DNA of 8,551 nucleotides, taken from NCBI GenBank assembly GCA_013812995.1, contig JACCSL010000546.1, positions 1-8,551 on the forward strand, written 5' to 3'. Origin of the DNA: Ardenticatenales bacterium (GTDB lineage: Bacteria; Chloroflexota; Anaerolineae; Ardenticatenales; Ardenticatenaceae). A program made the translations under genes and the position numbers. The notes under the pieces are model-generated. The model ran no database searches and was not told the origin of the DNA. It saw nothing but the letters and a program-made list of their open reading frames with translations. Of the stretch, positions 1-6,522 are shown piece by piece (the stretch's first letter is position 1; each line of letters begins with the position of its first letter).

Positions 1-935
1 GTATGTGCCCGTTGGTAGTCCCGCAATGCCTCCTCAATCTGCCTCAGCGCGCGCGGCGGGTCAATTCGGGATAGGGCGATCGCCAGTCCCTGACGCACAC
101 ATGCCTCCCCGTGGCTGAAACCGTGCAGACCAGCCACATACCTCTCTACCTCCCTCACCACGTCTCTCAGGGCCGATAGGTCTTCTGCTTCCCGATGGAG
201 GTGAAGCAGAATGCGATACGCTTCGCAACGGGCATGAGCGGTCTTTGCCCGGGACAGCGCCTCTCTGACCTGGATAAGGCTCTTTTCAGGTTGTTTGAGG
301 AGGGCGTAGACATCCGCCAATCGGTAATGGGCCGTAGCAAGAATGTCTGGGCTTCCGCCGCCGATGTCCACGAGCCGTTCGGCCAACGCCTTCATACGGA
401 GGGCAATCGTCAGAGTGGATTGGAGATGAGCGGCCCCTGAGCGAGTGTTTGCATCTACCAGCAGGTCATAGGCCCGAAACAACAACCCCGATAGCTGGGG
501 ATCCCAGCTATCGGGGTCTTGTTCCGTCTCAAGGAACAGGATAATTTGTTCTCCACGCTCGCGCGCCCAGGCTACCATGCCGTGGTGATCCATCATTTTC
601 CGGCAATGGTCAATATCTGCGCGCAGATTGCTGGTGCGCGTGGCTGGCAATCGGTGGGCCAGTGAGCTCTCATCAATGAGATAGCCCTCCACCTTGGCAA
701 GGTATCCTGCCTCTGAGCCACACCGCCTCGCGATCTCAAAGGCATTCGCTCCATATATGGCTGCTAGCGCCACAAGCGTGTACCACTTCGGTCCTAGCCT
801 GCCCTCCTCCATCTTCCTCACCGACTCGGCGGTGATAATCTTGACGCGCCGCGCCGCCTCCTCTTTGGACAGCCCTAGCTGCTCGCGCAGCGCCCGAAGT
901 TGCATCCCCAACCGCCTGATCACCTGATCGTCCAT
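1..935 (-). CDS. XRE-family HTH regulator with helical TPR-like C-terminus (partial, 3' end outside window)
   Basis: This is probably a DNA-binding transcriptional regulator. Translating the minus strand gives 311 open codons that run off the left edge, so the C-terminus is missing. Residues 5-65 resemble an XRE/Cro-type helix-turn-helix: LRALREQLGLSKEEAARRV, then AESVRKMEEGRLGPKWYTL. Residues from about 105 onward are helical, and residues 195-310 contain TPR-like segments (ATAHYRLADVYALL, then CEAYRILLHLHREAEDLSAL). This layout is typical of regulators that sense a ligand or peptide through their repeats. The start at 935 is chosen because GGGAGG lies 7 nt upstream; in-frame ATGs at 950 and 965 have poorer spacing. 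The gene is divergent from the long plus-strand operon, so it may regulate that operon, but this is inference. Residues 141-150 are encoded by a large perfect palindrome. The HTH call is firm; the TPR call is moderate. Confidence 0.82.
   Translation of the reverse strand, partial: MDDQVIRRLGMQLRALREQLGLSKEEAARRVKIITAESVRKMEEGRLGPKWYTLVALAAIYGANAFEIARRCGSEAGYLAKVEGYLIDESSLAHRLPATRTSNLRADIDHCRKMMDHHGMVAWARERGEQIILFLETEQDPDSWDPQLSGLLFRAYDLLVDANTRSGAAHLQSTLTIALRMKALAERLVDIGGGSPDILATAHYRLADVYALLKQPEKSLIQVREALSRAKTAHARCEAYRILLHLHREAEDLSALRDVVREVERYVAGLHGFSHGEACVRQGLAIALSRIDPPRALRQIEEALRDYQRAH
486..516. repeat. Perfect 14-bp inverted repeat with 3-nt loop inside the regulator gene
   Basis: The left arm CCCCGATAGCTGGG (486-499) and right arm CCCAGCTATCGGGG (503-516) are perfectly complementary around the loop GAT. 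With a 2-nt bulge (TC, 517-518) the stem extends by five more pairs, AACAA (481-485) with TTGTT (519-523). In the regulator mRNA the hairpin is followed by TTGTTGTTT, which gives it a terminator-like look, although it lies in the middle of the reading frame and encodes DPDSWDPQLSG. It could be an attenuator, a mobile palindromic element accepted in frame, or an operator. Confidence 0.85.
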
Positions 936-955
936 ACCACCACCTCCCATGGGAA

Positions 956-982
956 ATTTGATCATCGATACCGAAATCAAAT
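956..982. promoter_or_regulatory. Inverted repeat ATTTGAT-N13-ATCAAAT, possible operator
   Basis: The arms ATTTGAT (956-962) and ATCAAAT (976-982) are perfect 7-bp inverted copies separated by 13 bp, just upstream of the regulator start codon at 935. The position suits autoregulation by the HTH protein. The functional role is inferred from position and symmetry only. Confidence 0.35.
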
Positions 983-1010
983 CTACCAACCCCAAAAACC
1001 AGCCTTGTAT

Positions 1011-1025
1011 CCCAACTAAGTTGGG
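1011..1025. promoter_or_regulatory. 15-bp palindrome CCCAACTAAGTTGGG, possible operator
   Basis: The 7-bp arms CCCAACT and AGTTGGG are perfect inverted copies around a single A. The site is near the middle of the divergent region, 75 bp from the regulator start and about 130 bp from the protease start. The size and symmetry suit binding by a dimeric HTH protein such as the neighbouring XRE regulator. No second copy was seen in the window. Confidence 0.45.
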
Positions 1026-1155
1026 CGGTCGTTGGAAGAGGAAGTTGTATGCTGTCAGTGCGTGAATAGCTGGGGGCTAGAAGGTGCCCAGAAGCCTCCT
1101 GAATTTTTGCTTCTCTATTACCATATACATTTTTCAAGGAGGGCCAATAGGCAAC

Positions 1156-2115
1156 ATGGGTCAGGAACCAACATCTGTTCGGAATCAGCGCCTTGCCCGC
1201 TGCCTGCGTCACCGCTGGGAACGGCCAGTTTTTTGGCTAACCCTGCTGCCGCTCGTTGCGTGGTTGGTCATGGTGGGAACGGGCTCGGCAGGATGGTTGC
1301 TCTTCCTGCTGGGTGGAGCCTGGGCGCGGCTCTACTTTCACCTGTATCAGCAGCACACCCGTCTTCTCGCACATGGGGTGCAAGTCAGCGCGACACAGCT
1401 ACCACAGATCCACGATGCACTGGAGCGCTGTGCCAGCTATCTCCCGCTTTCCTACCCCGTGGATCTGATGGTGGTGCCAGGGCTGGAGCTACAAGCCTTT
1501 ACCTTCGGCATGGGGCGACAGCACACCATTGTCATTAGCTCGGCCCTAGTCGAGGCACTGGACGAGGAGGAACTCCTGGCTGTCATCAGCCATGAGTGGG
1601 GACATATCGCACTCGATCACACGATGCTCGGAAGCCTCTTCGGGGTGCTGACGCAGGCGACCCTGGCAGCCCGTCATGCGCAGCCGCTCCTCGCACGAAC
1701 GCCGTTTGCGACGGCCAGCCGCCTGCGTCCGTGGCATCTTCTCCTCCAAACCCTCATGACGTTGCTCGTTCCGCTCTTTTTTCTGGCGCATCGCCGCCTC
1801 GCCGAGTTTTCCGCTGATCGGGTGGCGCTCCTGATCGTGGGCAATCCCGCGCCACTGGCCCGTGCCCTCACGAAGCTCGTCGTTGGGCCGACCCTGGCCG
1901 CCTCCTTGGATGAGGCATCGCTCATCCAGCAGGCAGAGGCGGTCACGCGCAATCCTCTCGGTTTTTGGTACCTGCTGGGCAGCGATCATCCCTTCGTTGG
2001 GGCACGGCTGCGTGCGCTCCACGACTGGTATGCCTCCCCTGCCTATCAGATGCTCGTTCCTCCATCCCACATCGGGAGCCCGATGGCTCCCCCAGCGAAA
2101 GGAAACCTTCTATGA
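1156..2115 (+). CDS. M48-family membrane zinc metalloprotease
   Basis: This is a predicted zinc endopeptidase of 319 residues. Two hydrophobic segments near the N-terminus (about 23-40 and 43-58) and another at about 196-211 indicate a membrane protein. The catalytic motif HEWGH is at residues 146-150, preceded by ALDEEELLAVI, which is the classic M48 arrangement (Ste24/HtpX-like). The third zinc ligand is probably E217 in LAEFSADRVAL, and HPFVGARLRAL (278-288) matches the C-terminal HP...R region of the family. M48 enzymes act on membrane or misfolded proteins; the substrate here is unknown. The start at ATG 1156 follows AAGGAGG at 1136-1142 with rather long 13-nt spacing; a GTG at 1084 would add 24 residues but lacks a good ribosome site. 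The stop overlaps the next start (ATGA), so translation is probably coupled. This is the first gene of the operon. Confidence 0.88.
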   Translation: MGQEPTSVRNQRLARCLRHRWERPVFWLTLLPLVAWLVMVGTGSAGWLLFLLGGAWARLYFHLYQQHTRLLAHGVQVSATQLPQIHDALERCASYLPLSYPVDLMVVPGLELQAFTFGMGRQHTIVISSALVEALDEEELLAVISHEWGHIALDHTMLGSLFGVLTQATLAARHAQPLLARTPFATASRLRPWHLLLQTLMTLLVPLFFLAHRRLAEFSADRVALLIVGNPAPLARALTKLVVGPTLAASLDEASLIQQAEAVTRNPLGFWYLLGSDHPFVGARLRALHDWYASPAYQMLVPPSHIGSPMAPPAKGNLL

Positions 2116-3296
2116 CCTACCCCACCACAGGCGAACGGCTGAAACTCAGTCGTCGCCGTATCAGCACGGCCACAACCGCGACGAGCGCAGAGCCAACGCG
2201 CCCACCCGTGCGGCGCGGCAAGCTCCTGATCTGCTGCGGCAACTCGGGCGAAGATGTCGGCCTGCGACTCCTGGCCCATGCCTGGCGCGATGGGTATGAC
2301 CTACCCGCTATCTTTATCAACAACGACCATCTTGGACCCACCCCCCTCCAGGTGCATGTCCCCGGCAGGGGGAGCGTGTCGGTCACAGCCACCGATCGCT
2401 TTGTTCTGGGAGCGGAGGGGAACACCCGCGACCTGATCAAAGAATATCCCCTCCTGGTCAAGCGCTACCTGGAGGGCGGCCTACTACGCGGGGTCCCCGT
2501 CTTCGAGACCTACAATCGCGGGGGGCGCGGGGGACATGCGATTCCAACTATCACCGTTATGGACATCGACCTGCACATCGAGGCGCTCTATGGACATCTG
2601 CGCCGGAGCCTCCAGTGGTTGAGCGGTGAGCCCCAGCGACGGACAGCAGCCAGTGATCTGGAGATTTTACTGACGCTACAGAATAGCCAGCAGGAAGCAA
2701 GCGCCGAATCCTGGATCATCGTAGTGCCTGTGGGCGGCACTGGTTCCTGCGGCAATGGCTGTGCCCAGACCATTCCCTACCTGATCCGGCACATCCTACA
2801 CGAGTTAGGTATTCGCAACTACGAGCTCTGGCTGGTTGTCCTTGGCCCTCGTGCCTTCACCGGGCTAACGGCTTATGTGCAGCACAACTACCTCGCCCTG
2901 CTTCATTCCCTCGACTACATGGCCGAGCACGGTCAGCGCCGGGCGTATCTCAATGGGATCACGATTGACACGGACGCCCCGCCTTGTGACAGACTTTTCT
3001 TGTTGGATGATCCGCTGCTCCCCTCACAAGGCGCGTCGGTGACCGAGCAGGAGATGCAACGCTTTCTCGACCGTGCGGCGCTCTCGCTCCACCTGCTGCT
3101 CAACACGGATGCCTATGATGTCATTGCCAGCCATGCCGCCAACCCGCTGGATCTCACTCAGGATCAGCGGATACGCTGGCTCCACACGGTCAACGGAACC
3201 GTGGCCGGAGTCGAGCGCGAGGGACTCCTGGAGCTGGTCACCCAAACCCTGGAGGCGCGCCTGCTGGAGCGCTTCATGACACGCCTCGCTTCTTGA
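2112..3296 (+). CDS. Tubulin/FtsZ-like GTPase superfamily protein (Tubulin_2-like)
   Basis: This 394-residue protein appears to belong to the tubulin/FtsZ superfamily, whose members bind GTP and often polymerise. After a basic, Ser/Thr-rich N-terminal tail (1-35) comes KLLICCGNSGEDVGLRLL (37-54), which fits the first beta strand and glycine loop. Residues 203-216 (IVVPVGGTGSCGNG) carry the GGTGS nucleotide-binding signature that defines the family. NYLALLHSLDYM (259-270) and DRLFLLDDP (293-301) sit where bacterial tubulin-like proteins have the Leu-rich helix and following strand. The first glycine loop is less glycine-rich than in FtsZ, and the signature is interrupted by Cys213, so it is a divergent member and not the cell-division FtsZ. 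The ATG at 2112 follows AAAGGAA with about 7-nt spacing and overlaps the protease stop by 4 nt. Polymerisation and GTP binding are inferred. Confidence 0.66.
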   Translation: MTYPTTGERLKLSRRRISTATTATSAEPTRPPVRRGKLLICCGNSGEDVGLRLLAHAWRDGYDLPAIFINNDHLGPTPLQVHVPGRGSVSVTATDRFVLGAEGNTRDLIKEYPLLVKRYLEGGLLRGVPVFETYNRGGRGGHAIPTITVMDIDLHIEALYGHLRRSLQWLSGEPQRRTAASDLEILLTLQNSQQEASAESWIIVVPVGGTGSCGNGCAQTIPYLIRHILHELGIRNYELWLVVLGPRAFTGLTAYVQHNYLALLHSLDYMAEHGQRRAYLNGITIDTDAPPCDRLFLLDDPLLPSQGASVTEQEMQRFLDRAALSLHLLLNTDAYDVIASHAANPLDLTQDQRIRWLHTVNGTVAGVEREGLLELVTQTLEARLLERFMTRLAS

Positions 3297-3327
3297 AAAA
3301 ACCCCTTCACCCCAAAAGGAGACGCAG

Positions 3328-4731
3328 ATGTTCAAAACAAAACGTCCTATACCCGCCGAGGCCGCTCCCCTGACCGAGAGCCGTCGCTTCCTGGCCTCGC
3401 TCGGCCTGGACCACACCCTGCCCATCAAGCTGACCCGACACGCCGATGGGCGTCCCTACCAACCGATTCAATTGGCCCAGGTGCAGAAAGGCGGGAGCAG
3501 CCAGACCACCCTCGTGCAGGAGATGAGTCTGCTTCAGATGAAAAAGCATACTGGAGGCTGGGACACGCTCCTTGAAGGCAACCGCGTCCGCGCCGAGCAG
3601 GAGGCGCTGCACGCGCTGGAGGCGCGCGTCAGCGAGGGGGCTCTCACGATCCCCGTTCGTCCCTTCTTGCAGGAGTTGGCACAGGAGATCACCCAGGATA
3701 TTCAGTTGCTTCAGACAGCGCGCGCCACGCTGGAGCAGCGGTATGCGGAGGCCGAGAGCAACCTCGTGCGCTGGCAGAACGAGCAGGCCCAGGGGCAGGG
3801 CCTCCTGGAGTCGCTCGCCACCATAGCCCAGACCCTCATCAGCGGCCGACTGACACGGAACGATGCCGTGGCCTGCTGGAATAGCCGCGAAGCCAGCGCC
3901 CTCTCGTGCGACGCCCACCGCGCGGCCCTCACGATTCTCATCGCGCTGGCCGAGGCGGTGAGCGGGCTTGTGCGCGCGTTGGATCAGGTGCTGGAGGCGG
4001 CCGAGAGTCGGCGTCAGGTCGCTGCCGGGCAGGTGAGTCAACTCCGGCAGAGCTATACACGGGTGCGGGGGTGGGGCTACGAGGTCAACCCGTCTGCCAT
4101 TGCGGAGGTGCTTACCCAGCAGAACGATAGCCGCTGGCTCAGTGAGCTCCTCACTGCGTTACGTGAGGCGGGTAGCGAGGCGCTAATTGCTCAGACACAG
4201 ACCATCGCTCGCCGCGAGGCCGAGCGTCTCCTGGAAGGGCTGGACATCATTGGCCTTATTGAACTGGAGGGGGAGCAACTCGCCCGCCGCACGGGTACGG
4301 GCGACGCCGTGGATGCGCTGGTCCTCGTCGGTGAGGAGTTGCTGGATCAGGTTCGTCGTAGGCCAACGTGGCAGCTCACGAGCGGGGCGCGCCGCCGAGT
4401 GGAAACGCTCCAGATTGTCCCGCAGGGAGAAGCGATCTTTGAGCATACCAGCCTCAAGAGTGCCGCCTATGGCTCGCGTCAGGATCGTTTGGCCTTTCTC
4501 CAGGTCGAGTTCGAGGTTGCGCTGGAGGAGCTACGGCTGGTGCAGGAAGGGAGGGCGCTCTTCGCCGCCGCGCAGGAGCGCCGCGAGCATTTCGTTCTGG
4601 AGGAGGTCGCCGCCGCCTGGCGGGCCGCCTCCACAACGGAGATAGACGCGCCTCCGCCGCGCATGAGTGAGCCACCGCCCATCTTCTCCAATGGCACGAG
4701 CCACGCCGCGTCCGAAGCAGCGCTGTGGTAG
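3328..4731 (+). CDS. Long helical/coiled-coil protein of unknown function
   Basis: I do not recognise a named family for this 467-residue protein. It has no signal peptide or membrane segment, so it is probably cytoplasmic. Residues 85-250 are rich in Glu, Gln, Arg, Ala and Leu with heptad-like spacing (for example TARATLEQRYAEAESNLVRW, 130-149), which suggests coiled coils. A second helical block covers about 265-340 and a third about 380-435. The C-terminal 30 residues are Pro/Ser-rich (APPPRMSEPPP) and likely disordered. It lies 31 bp after the tubulin-like gene with AAAAGGAG placed 6 nt before the ATG. By position it could be a partner or regulator of the tubulin-like filament, or a scaffold linking it to the membrane proteins that follow; this is inference from gene order only. 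Confidence 0.8.
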   Translation: MFKTKRPIPAEAAPLTESRRFLASLGLDHTLPIKLTRHADGRPYQPIQLAQVQKGGSSQTTLVQEMSLLQMKKHTGGWDTLLEGNRVRAEQEALHALEARVSEGALTIPVRPFLQELAQEITQDIQLLQTARATLEQRYAEAESNLVRWQNEQAQGQGLLESLATIAQTLISGRLTRNDAVACWNSREASALSCDAHRAALTILIALAEAVSGLVRALDQVLEAAESRRQVAAGQVSQLRQSYTRVRGWGYEVNPSAIAEVLTQQNDSRWLSELLTALREAGSEALIAQTQTIARREAERLLEGLDIIGLIELEGEQLARRTGTGDAVDALVLVGEELLDQVRRRPTWQLTSGARRRVETLQIVPQGEAIFEHTSLKSAAYGSRQDRLAFLQVEFEVALEELRLVQEGRALFAAAQERREHFVLEEVAAAWRAASTTEIDAPPPRMSEPPPIFSNGTSHAASEAALW

Positions 4732-4740
4732 GAGGAACCC

Positions 4741-5214
4741 ATGGAGCATTGTCTACTACATCTTCAGCTTGCCCATGCCCACTGTCAGATATGCGGGCGA
4801 CCGCTCTGTGGCAGTTGTCTGGTCGTGGAAGAGGTCGGAGGCTCGCGCTGTGCGACGCATGGGGTCGAAGTGGGGGAGCGGGAACGGTTCCTCGCCAGTG
4901 CGGTCCATCTCTGTGCGCTCCTCAACTTCTTTCTGCCTTTGGTTGGATCTACAGGTGCGATGGTAGCACTGTGGTATCTAGCGGGACCCAGCCCCTTCGT
5001 TTCTAGCCATACGCGCGAGGCGATGAGCTTTCAACTACTCTACTTCGCCCTGCTCCTGTCGCTCCTCTGGGGGCTCGTGGGACATCTCTACTGCCTACCG
5101 CTCATCCCGCTCTTGATCCTCCTGGGTCTGGGGTGCAGCCTCGTGGGCGCACGGCGGGCCTGGGAGGGGGAGCGGTACAGCTACCCCCTCACCTCCTGGC
5201 TCGTGGGTATTTGA
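4741..5214 (+). CDS. B-box-type zinc finger plus DUF4870 (Tic20-like) membrane protein
   Basis: This 157-residue protein joins two recognisable parts. Residues 4-40 hold eight potential zinc ligands in a B-box-like order: CLLH (4-7), CQIC (15-18), CGSC (23-26) and CATH (37-40). Residues 50-157 match DUF4870 membrane proteins: a first hydrophobic segment (55-80), then the conserved loop PFVSSHTREAMSFQL (85-99), two close hydrophobic segments (100-135), and the C-terminal signature RRAWEGERYSYPL (138-150). The zinc finger faces the cytoplasm if the usual topology holds and could bind a partner protein. It starts 9 bp after the coiled-coil gene, with AGGAGG 5 nt before the ATG. The function of DUF4870 is unknown; the distant Tic20 link suggests a channel or scaffold. 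Confidence 0.82.
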   Translation: MEHCLLHLQLAHAHCQICGRPLCGSCLVVEEVGGSRCATHGVEVGERERFLASAVHLCALLNFFLPLVGSTGAMVALWYLAGPSPFVSSHTREAMSFQLLYFALLLSLLWGLVGHLYCLPLIPLLILLGLGCSLVGARRAWEGERYSYPLTSWLVGI

Positions 5215-5227
5215 GCGGGAGCAAGCC

Positions 5228-5350
5228 ATGCGGAAGGGGAGACGGCTACCCAAACACGGTCTCTCCTTCCGCCGCTACTGGCGCTGGTCCGCTCTGAGTC
5301 GTTATCTATCGTCCTGGTTCAGGAAAGGAACTTCTCATGACTGCCACTGA
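5228..5350 (+). CDS. Small basic Trp-rich protein, 40 aa
   Basis: This reading frame encodes 40 residues, including 11 Arg/Lys, three Trp and only one acidic residue, which gives a strongly positive charge (MRKGRRLPKHG, then FRRYWRWSALSRYLSSWFRK). GGGAG lies 6 nt before the ATG, it begins 13 nt after the DUF4870 gene, and it overlaps the next small gene by 14 nt, so it fits the operon's tight packing. A basic amphipathic peptide of this kind could sit on membranes or bind nucleic acid. No family is recognised. It could also be a non-functional leader whose role is to couple translation to the next gene. Confidence 0.48.
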   Translation: MRKGRRLPKHGLSFRRYWRWSALSRYLSSWFRKGTSHDCH

Positions 5351-5459
5351 TCGGTCCCCTGTGGGACATCTCTGGCGCGCCCTTGGGGCGGTGCTGCTGC
5401 TCTTCGTGGTATGGCAGGCGCTCCGCCGCCGAAAGGAGCTGCGCTATGCCCAGCCTTGA
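5337..5459 (+). CDS. Single-TM mini-protein, 40 aa
   Basis: The 40-residue product has one membrane segment (about 14-29, ALGAVLLLFVVWQAL) followed by RRRK, so the C-terminus is probably cytoplasmic. The Shine-Dalgarno AAAGGAA lies 6 nt before the ATG, one of the best-placed in the window. The gene overlaps the preceding small gene and the following receptor-like gene by 14 nt each, and its 3' end contains the ribosome site of the next gene. This favours a real, translated component. It may be a small subunit or regulator of the neighbouring membrane proteins; no family is recognised. Confidence 0.62.
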   Translation: MTATDRSPVGHLWRALGAVLLLFVVWQALRRRKELRYAQP

Positions 5460-6522
5460 CTCTGCCCCGCCGTTTCGTGCCTTCCGTCAGGGATGCGTGG
5501 GGTGCTTCGTCAGCCTGTTGGTCGCTGCCGTGCTGGGGGCTTGCACCCTGCTCCTCACGTTCGGCGGGTGGGTACGGGAGGCGCATGCAGCCTCCGAGGA
5601 CGGTAGCCTGGTAATTCGCCTGGCCCCCGCCATTGCAGAAGATGCCCCGCAGGCTACCACCGTCGGTACCTTCTTCGAGAGCGAGACGTCCATCGAGATC
5701 GTCACGGGAACCATCCGACTATCCGCCAGCCCCGATGGCGCGGGATCGCTGGTGACCGATGATCGGGCCACGCTGGTTGTCGCGCGGCCCGATGGGTCGG
5801 AGGCGCTCTGGTCACATGATTTTCGGAGTCCTGATCGCGATCAGGTGCTGCCTTTGCCCGCCCAGGATGTTTCCTCGCTCTTCCAAACCGGAACGCATCA
5901 GGTCAGGCTGGTGCTGGAAGATCTATGGCCGCCGGTTCATTCTTCCTCCGCGTATTATCTGGTGCTTGCCCCAGCTAGTATCCCACCCGAACGTCGCGCC
6001 GTGCCTGTTCCAGCCACGCACGCCGCATTGGACGGCGCGCAGGCTCCCGCACCGCGCTTCCTATCCCTGACACCGGCCGCACGGCCTGCCGTCGCCACCG
6101 AGAGGAACCCGGCAGACATCCCCTTCGGTAGACTCACGATTTTGCTCATCGTGGGTGCGGCGACGGGGCTGCTCCTGTGGTGGCGGCGGCGCTCTCGGCG
6201 TGCTATGGCTCCGGTTGGAGCAAGTCTCTGGGGATGGCTTTCGCTCTACGACCACGAGACAGGCGAGGCCCTCCCCCTGGTGACCCTTACCGCGTTTCCC
6301 GAGGGGCTGGCTGTCGGGGTAGATCCCCTGCGCGTCGGCCATGTGGGAGAGATGACAGCCTTGATCGAGATTCATCCCGGTCCCCAGGGCGAGCCCCTGG
6401 TCGTAGCGCCTCATCAAGGGATTCAGAGTGATCTGCTCCGAGATGGCACACGCCGTGAGGTGGGGCGGGTTGCGCTGGAGTTCCGTGACCCGCTCGCTGC
6501 ACGAGGAGGGGAGTATGGGTAG
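5446..6522 (+). CDS. Membrane-anchored receptor-like protein with exterior beta-rich domain and cytoplasmic tail
   Basis: This 358-residue protein is of unrecognised family. Residues 17-40 (CVGCFVSLLVAAVLGACTLL) form a signal peptide or membrane anchor. Residues 50-178 are predicted to lie outside the membrane and look like a beta-sandwich, with alternating strands (GSLVIRLAPAI, TSIEIVTGTIRLSASP, THQVRLVLEDL). A Pro/Ala-rich linker (179-225) leads to a second membrane segment (229-246, LTILLIVGAATGLLLWW) closed by RRRSRR. Residues 258-358 form a second beta-rich domain (SLYDHETGEALPLVTLTAF) that should be cytoplasmic if the N-terminal segment is cleaved or in hairpin topology. AAAGGAG is 7 nt before the ATG at 5446; a GTG start at 5383 is less likely. 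Its 3' end overlaps the GTPase gene by 8 nt, suggesting a sensor that signals to it. Confidence 0.72.
   Translation: MPSLDSAPPFRAFRQGCVGCFVSLLVAAVLGACTLLLTFGGWVREAHAASEDGSLVIRLAPAIAEDAPQATTVGTFFESETSIEIVTGTIRLSASPDGAGSLVTDDRATLVVARPDGSEALWSHDFRSPDRDQVLPLPAQDVSSLFQTGTHQVRLVLEDLWPPVHSSSAYYLVLAPASIPPERRAVPVPATHAALDGAQAPAPRFLSLTPAARPAVATERNPADIPFGRLTILLIVGAATGLLLWWRRRSRRAMAPVGASLWGWLSLYDHETGEALPLVTLTAFPEGLAVGVDPLRVGHVGEMTALIEIHPGPQGEPLVVAPHQGIQSDLLRDGTRREVGRVALEFRDPLAARGGEYG
5830..5845. repeat. 16-bp perfect palindrome in the receptor-like gene
   Basis: CCTGATCGCGATCAGG is a perfect palindrome within the reading frame. One site this long is only mildly unlikely by chance in 8.5 kb, so no role is claimed. 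Confidence 0.5.

Larger units (their letters stand above)
936..1155. other. Divergent intergenic region between regulator and operon
   Basis: This 220-bp stretch separates the minus-strand regulator from the plus-strand operon and must hold the promoters for both. It is richer in A and T than the flanking genes and contains two inverted repeats, listed separately. I see no confident -35/-10 pair. TATACA at 1124-1129 resembles a -10 box, but it is too close to the Shine-Dalgarno site of the protease gene to give a usable leader. A tiny reading frame, ATG at 1049 to TAG at 1069 (MLSVRE), follows a weak AGAGGAA, but it is too short to support as a gene. Confidence 0.7.

Noticed and set aside
76..85. 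GGCGATCGCC, a HIP1-like palindrome
   Set aside because: A single 10-bp site in GC-rich coding DNA is expected by chance and shows no repetition in the window.
1099..1129. Sigma-70 promoter with TATACA at 1124
   Set aside because: The -35 match is weak, and transcription would begin at or within the protease ribosome site.
736..1212. 158-codon minus-strand reading frame crossing the intergenic region
   Set aside because: It overlaps the regulator in another frame, has low-complexity Gly/Ala/Arg composition and no ribosome site. The regulator frame has a clear HTH.
1546..2070. 174-codon minus-strand frame opposite the protease gene
   Set aside because: The plus strand encodes the HEXXH protease. 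The antisense frame has no recognisable motif.
3297..3327. Terminator between the tubulin-like and coiled-coil genes
   Set aside because: The 31-bp gap has a short A-run but no stem, and holds a good ribosome site, so it reads as an operon gap.
3307..4041. 244-codon minus-strand reading frame opposite the coiled-coil gene
   Set aside because: It is antisense to a gene with a good ribosome site and operon context. Long antisense frames are expected in GC-rich coding DNA.
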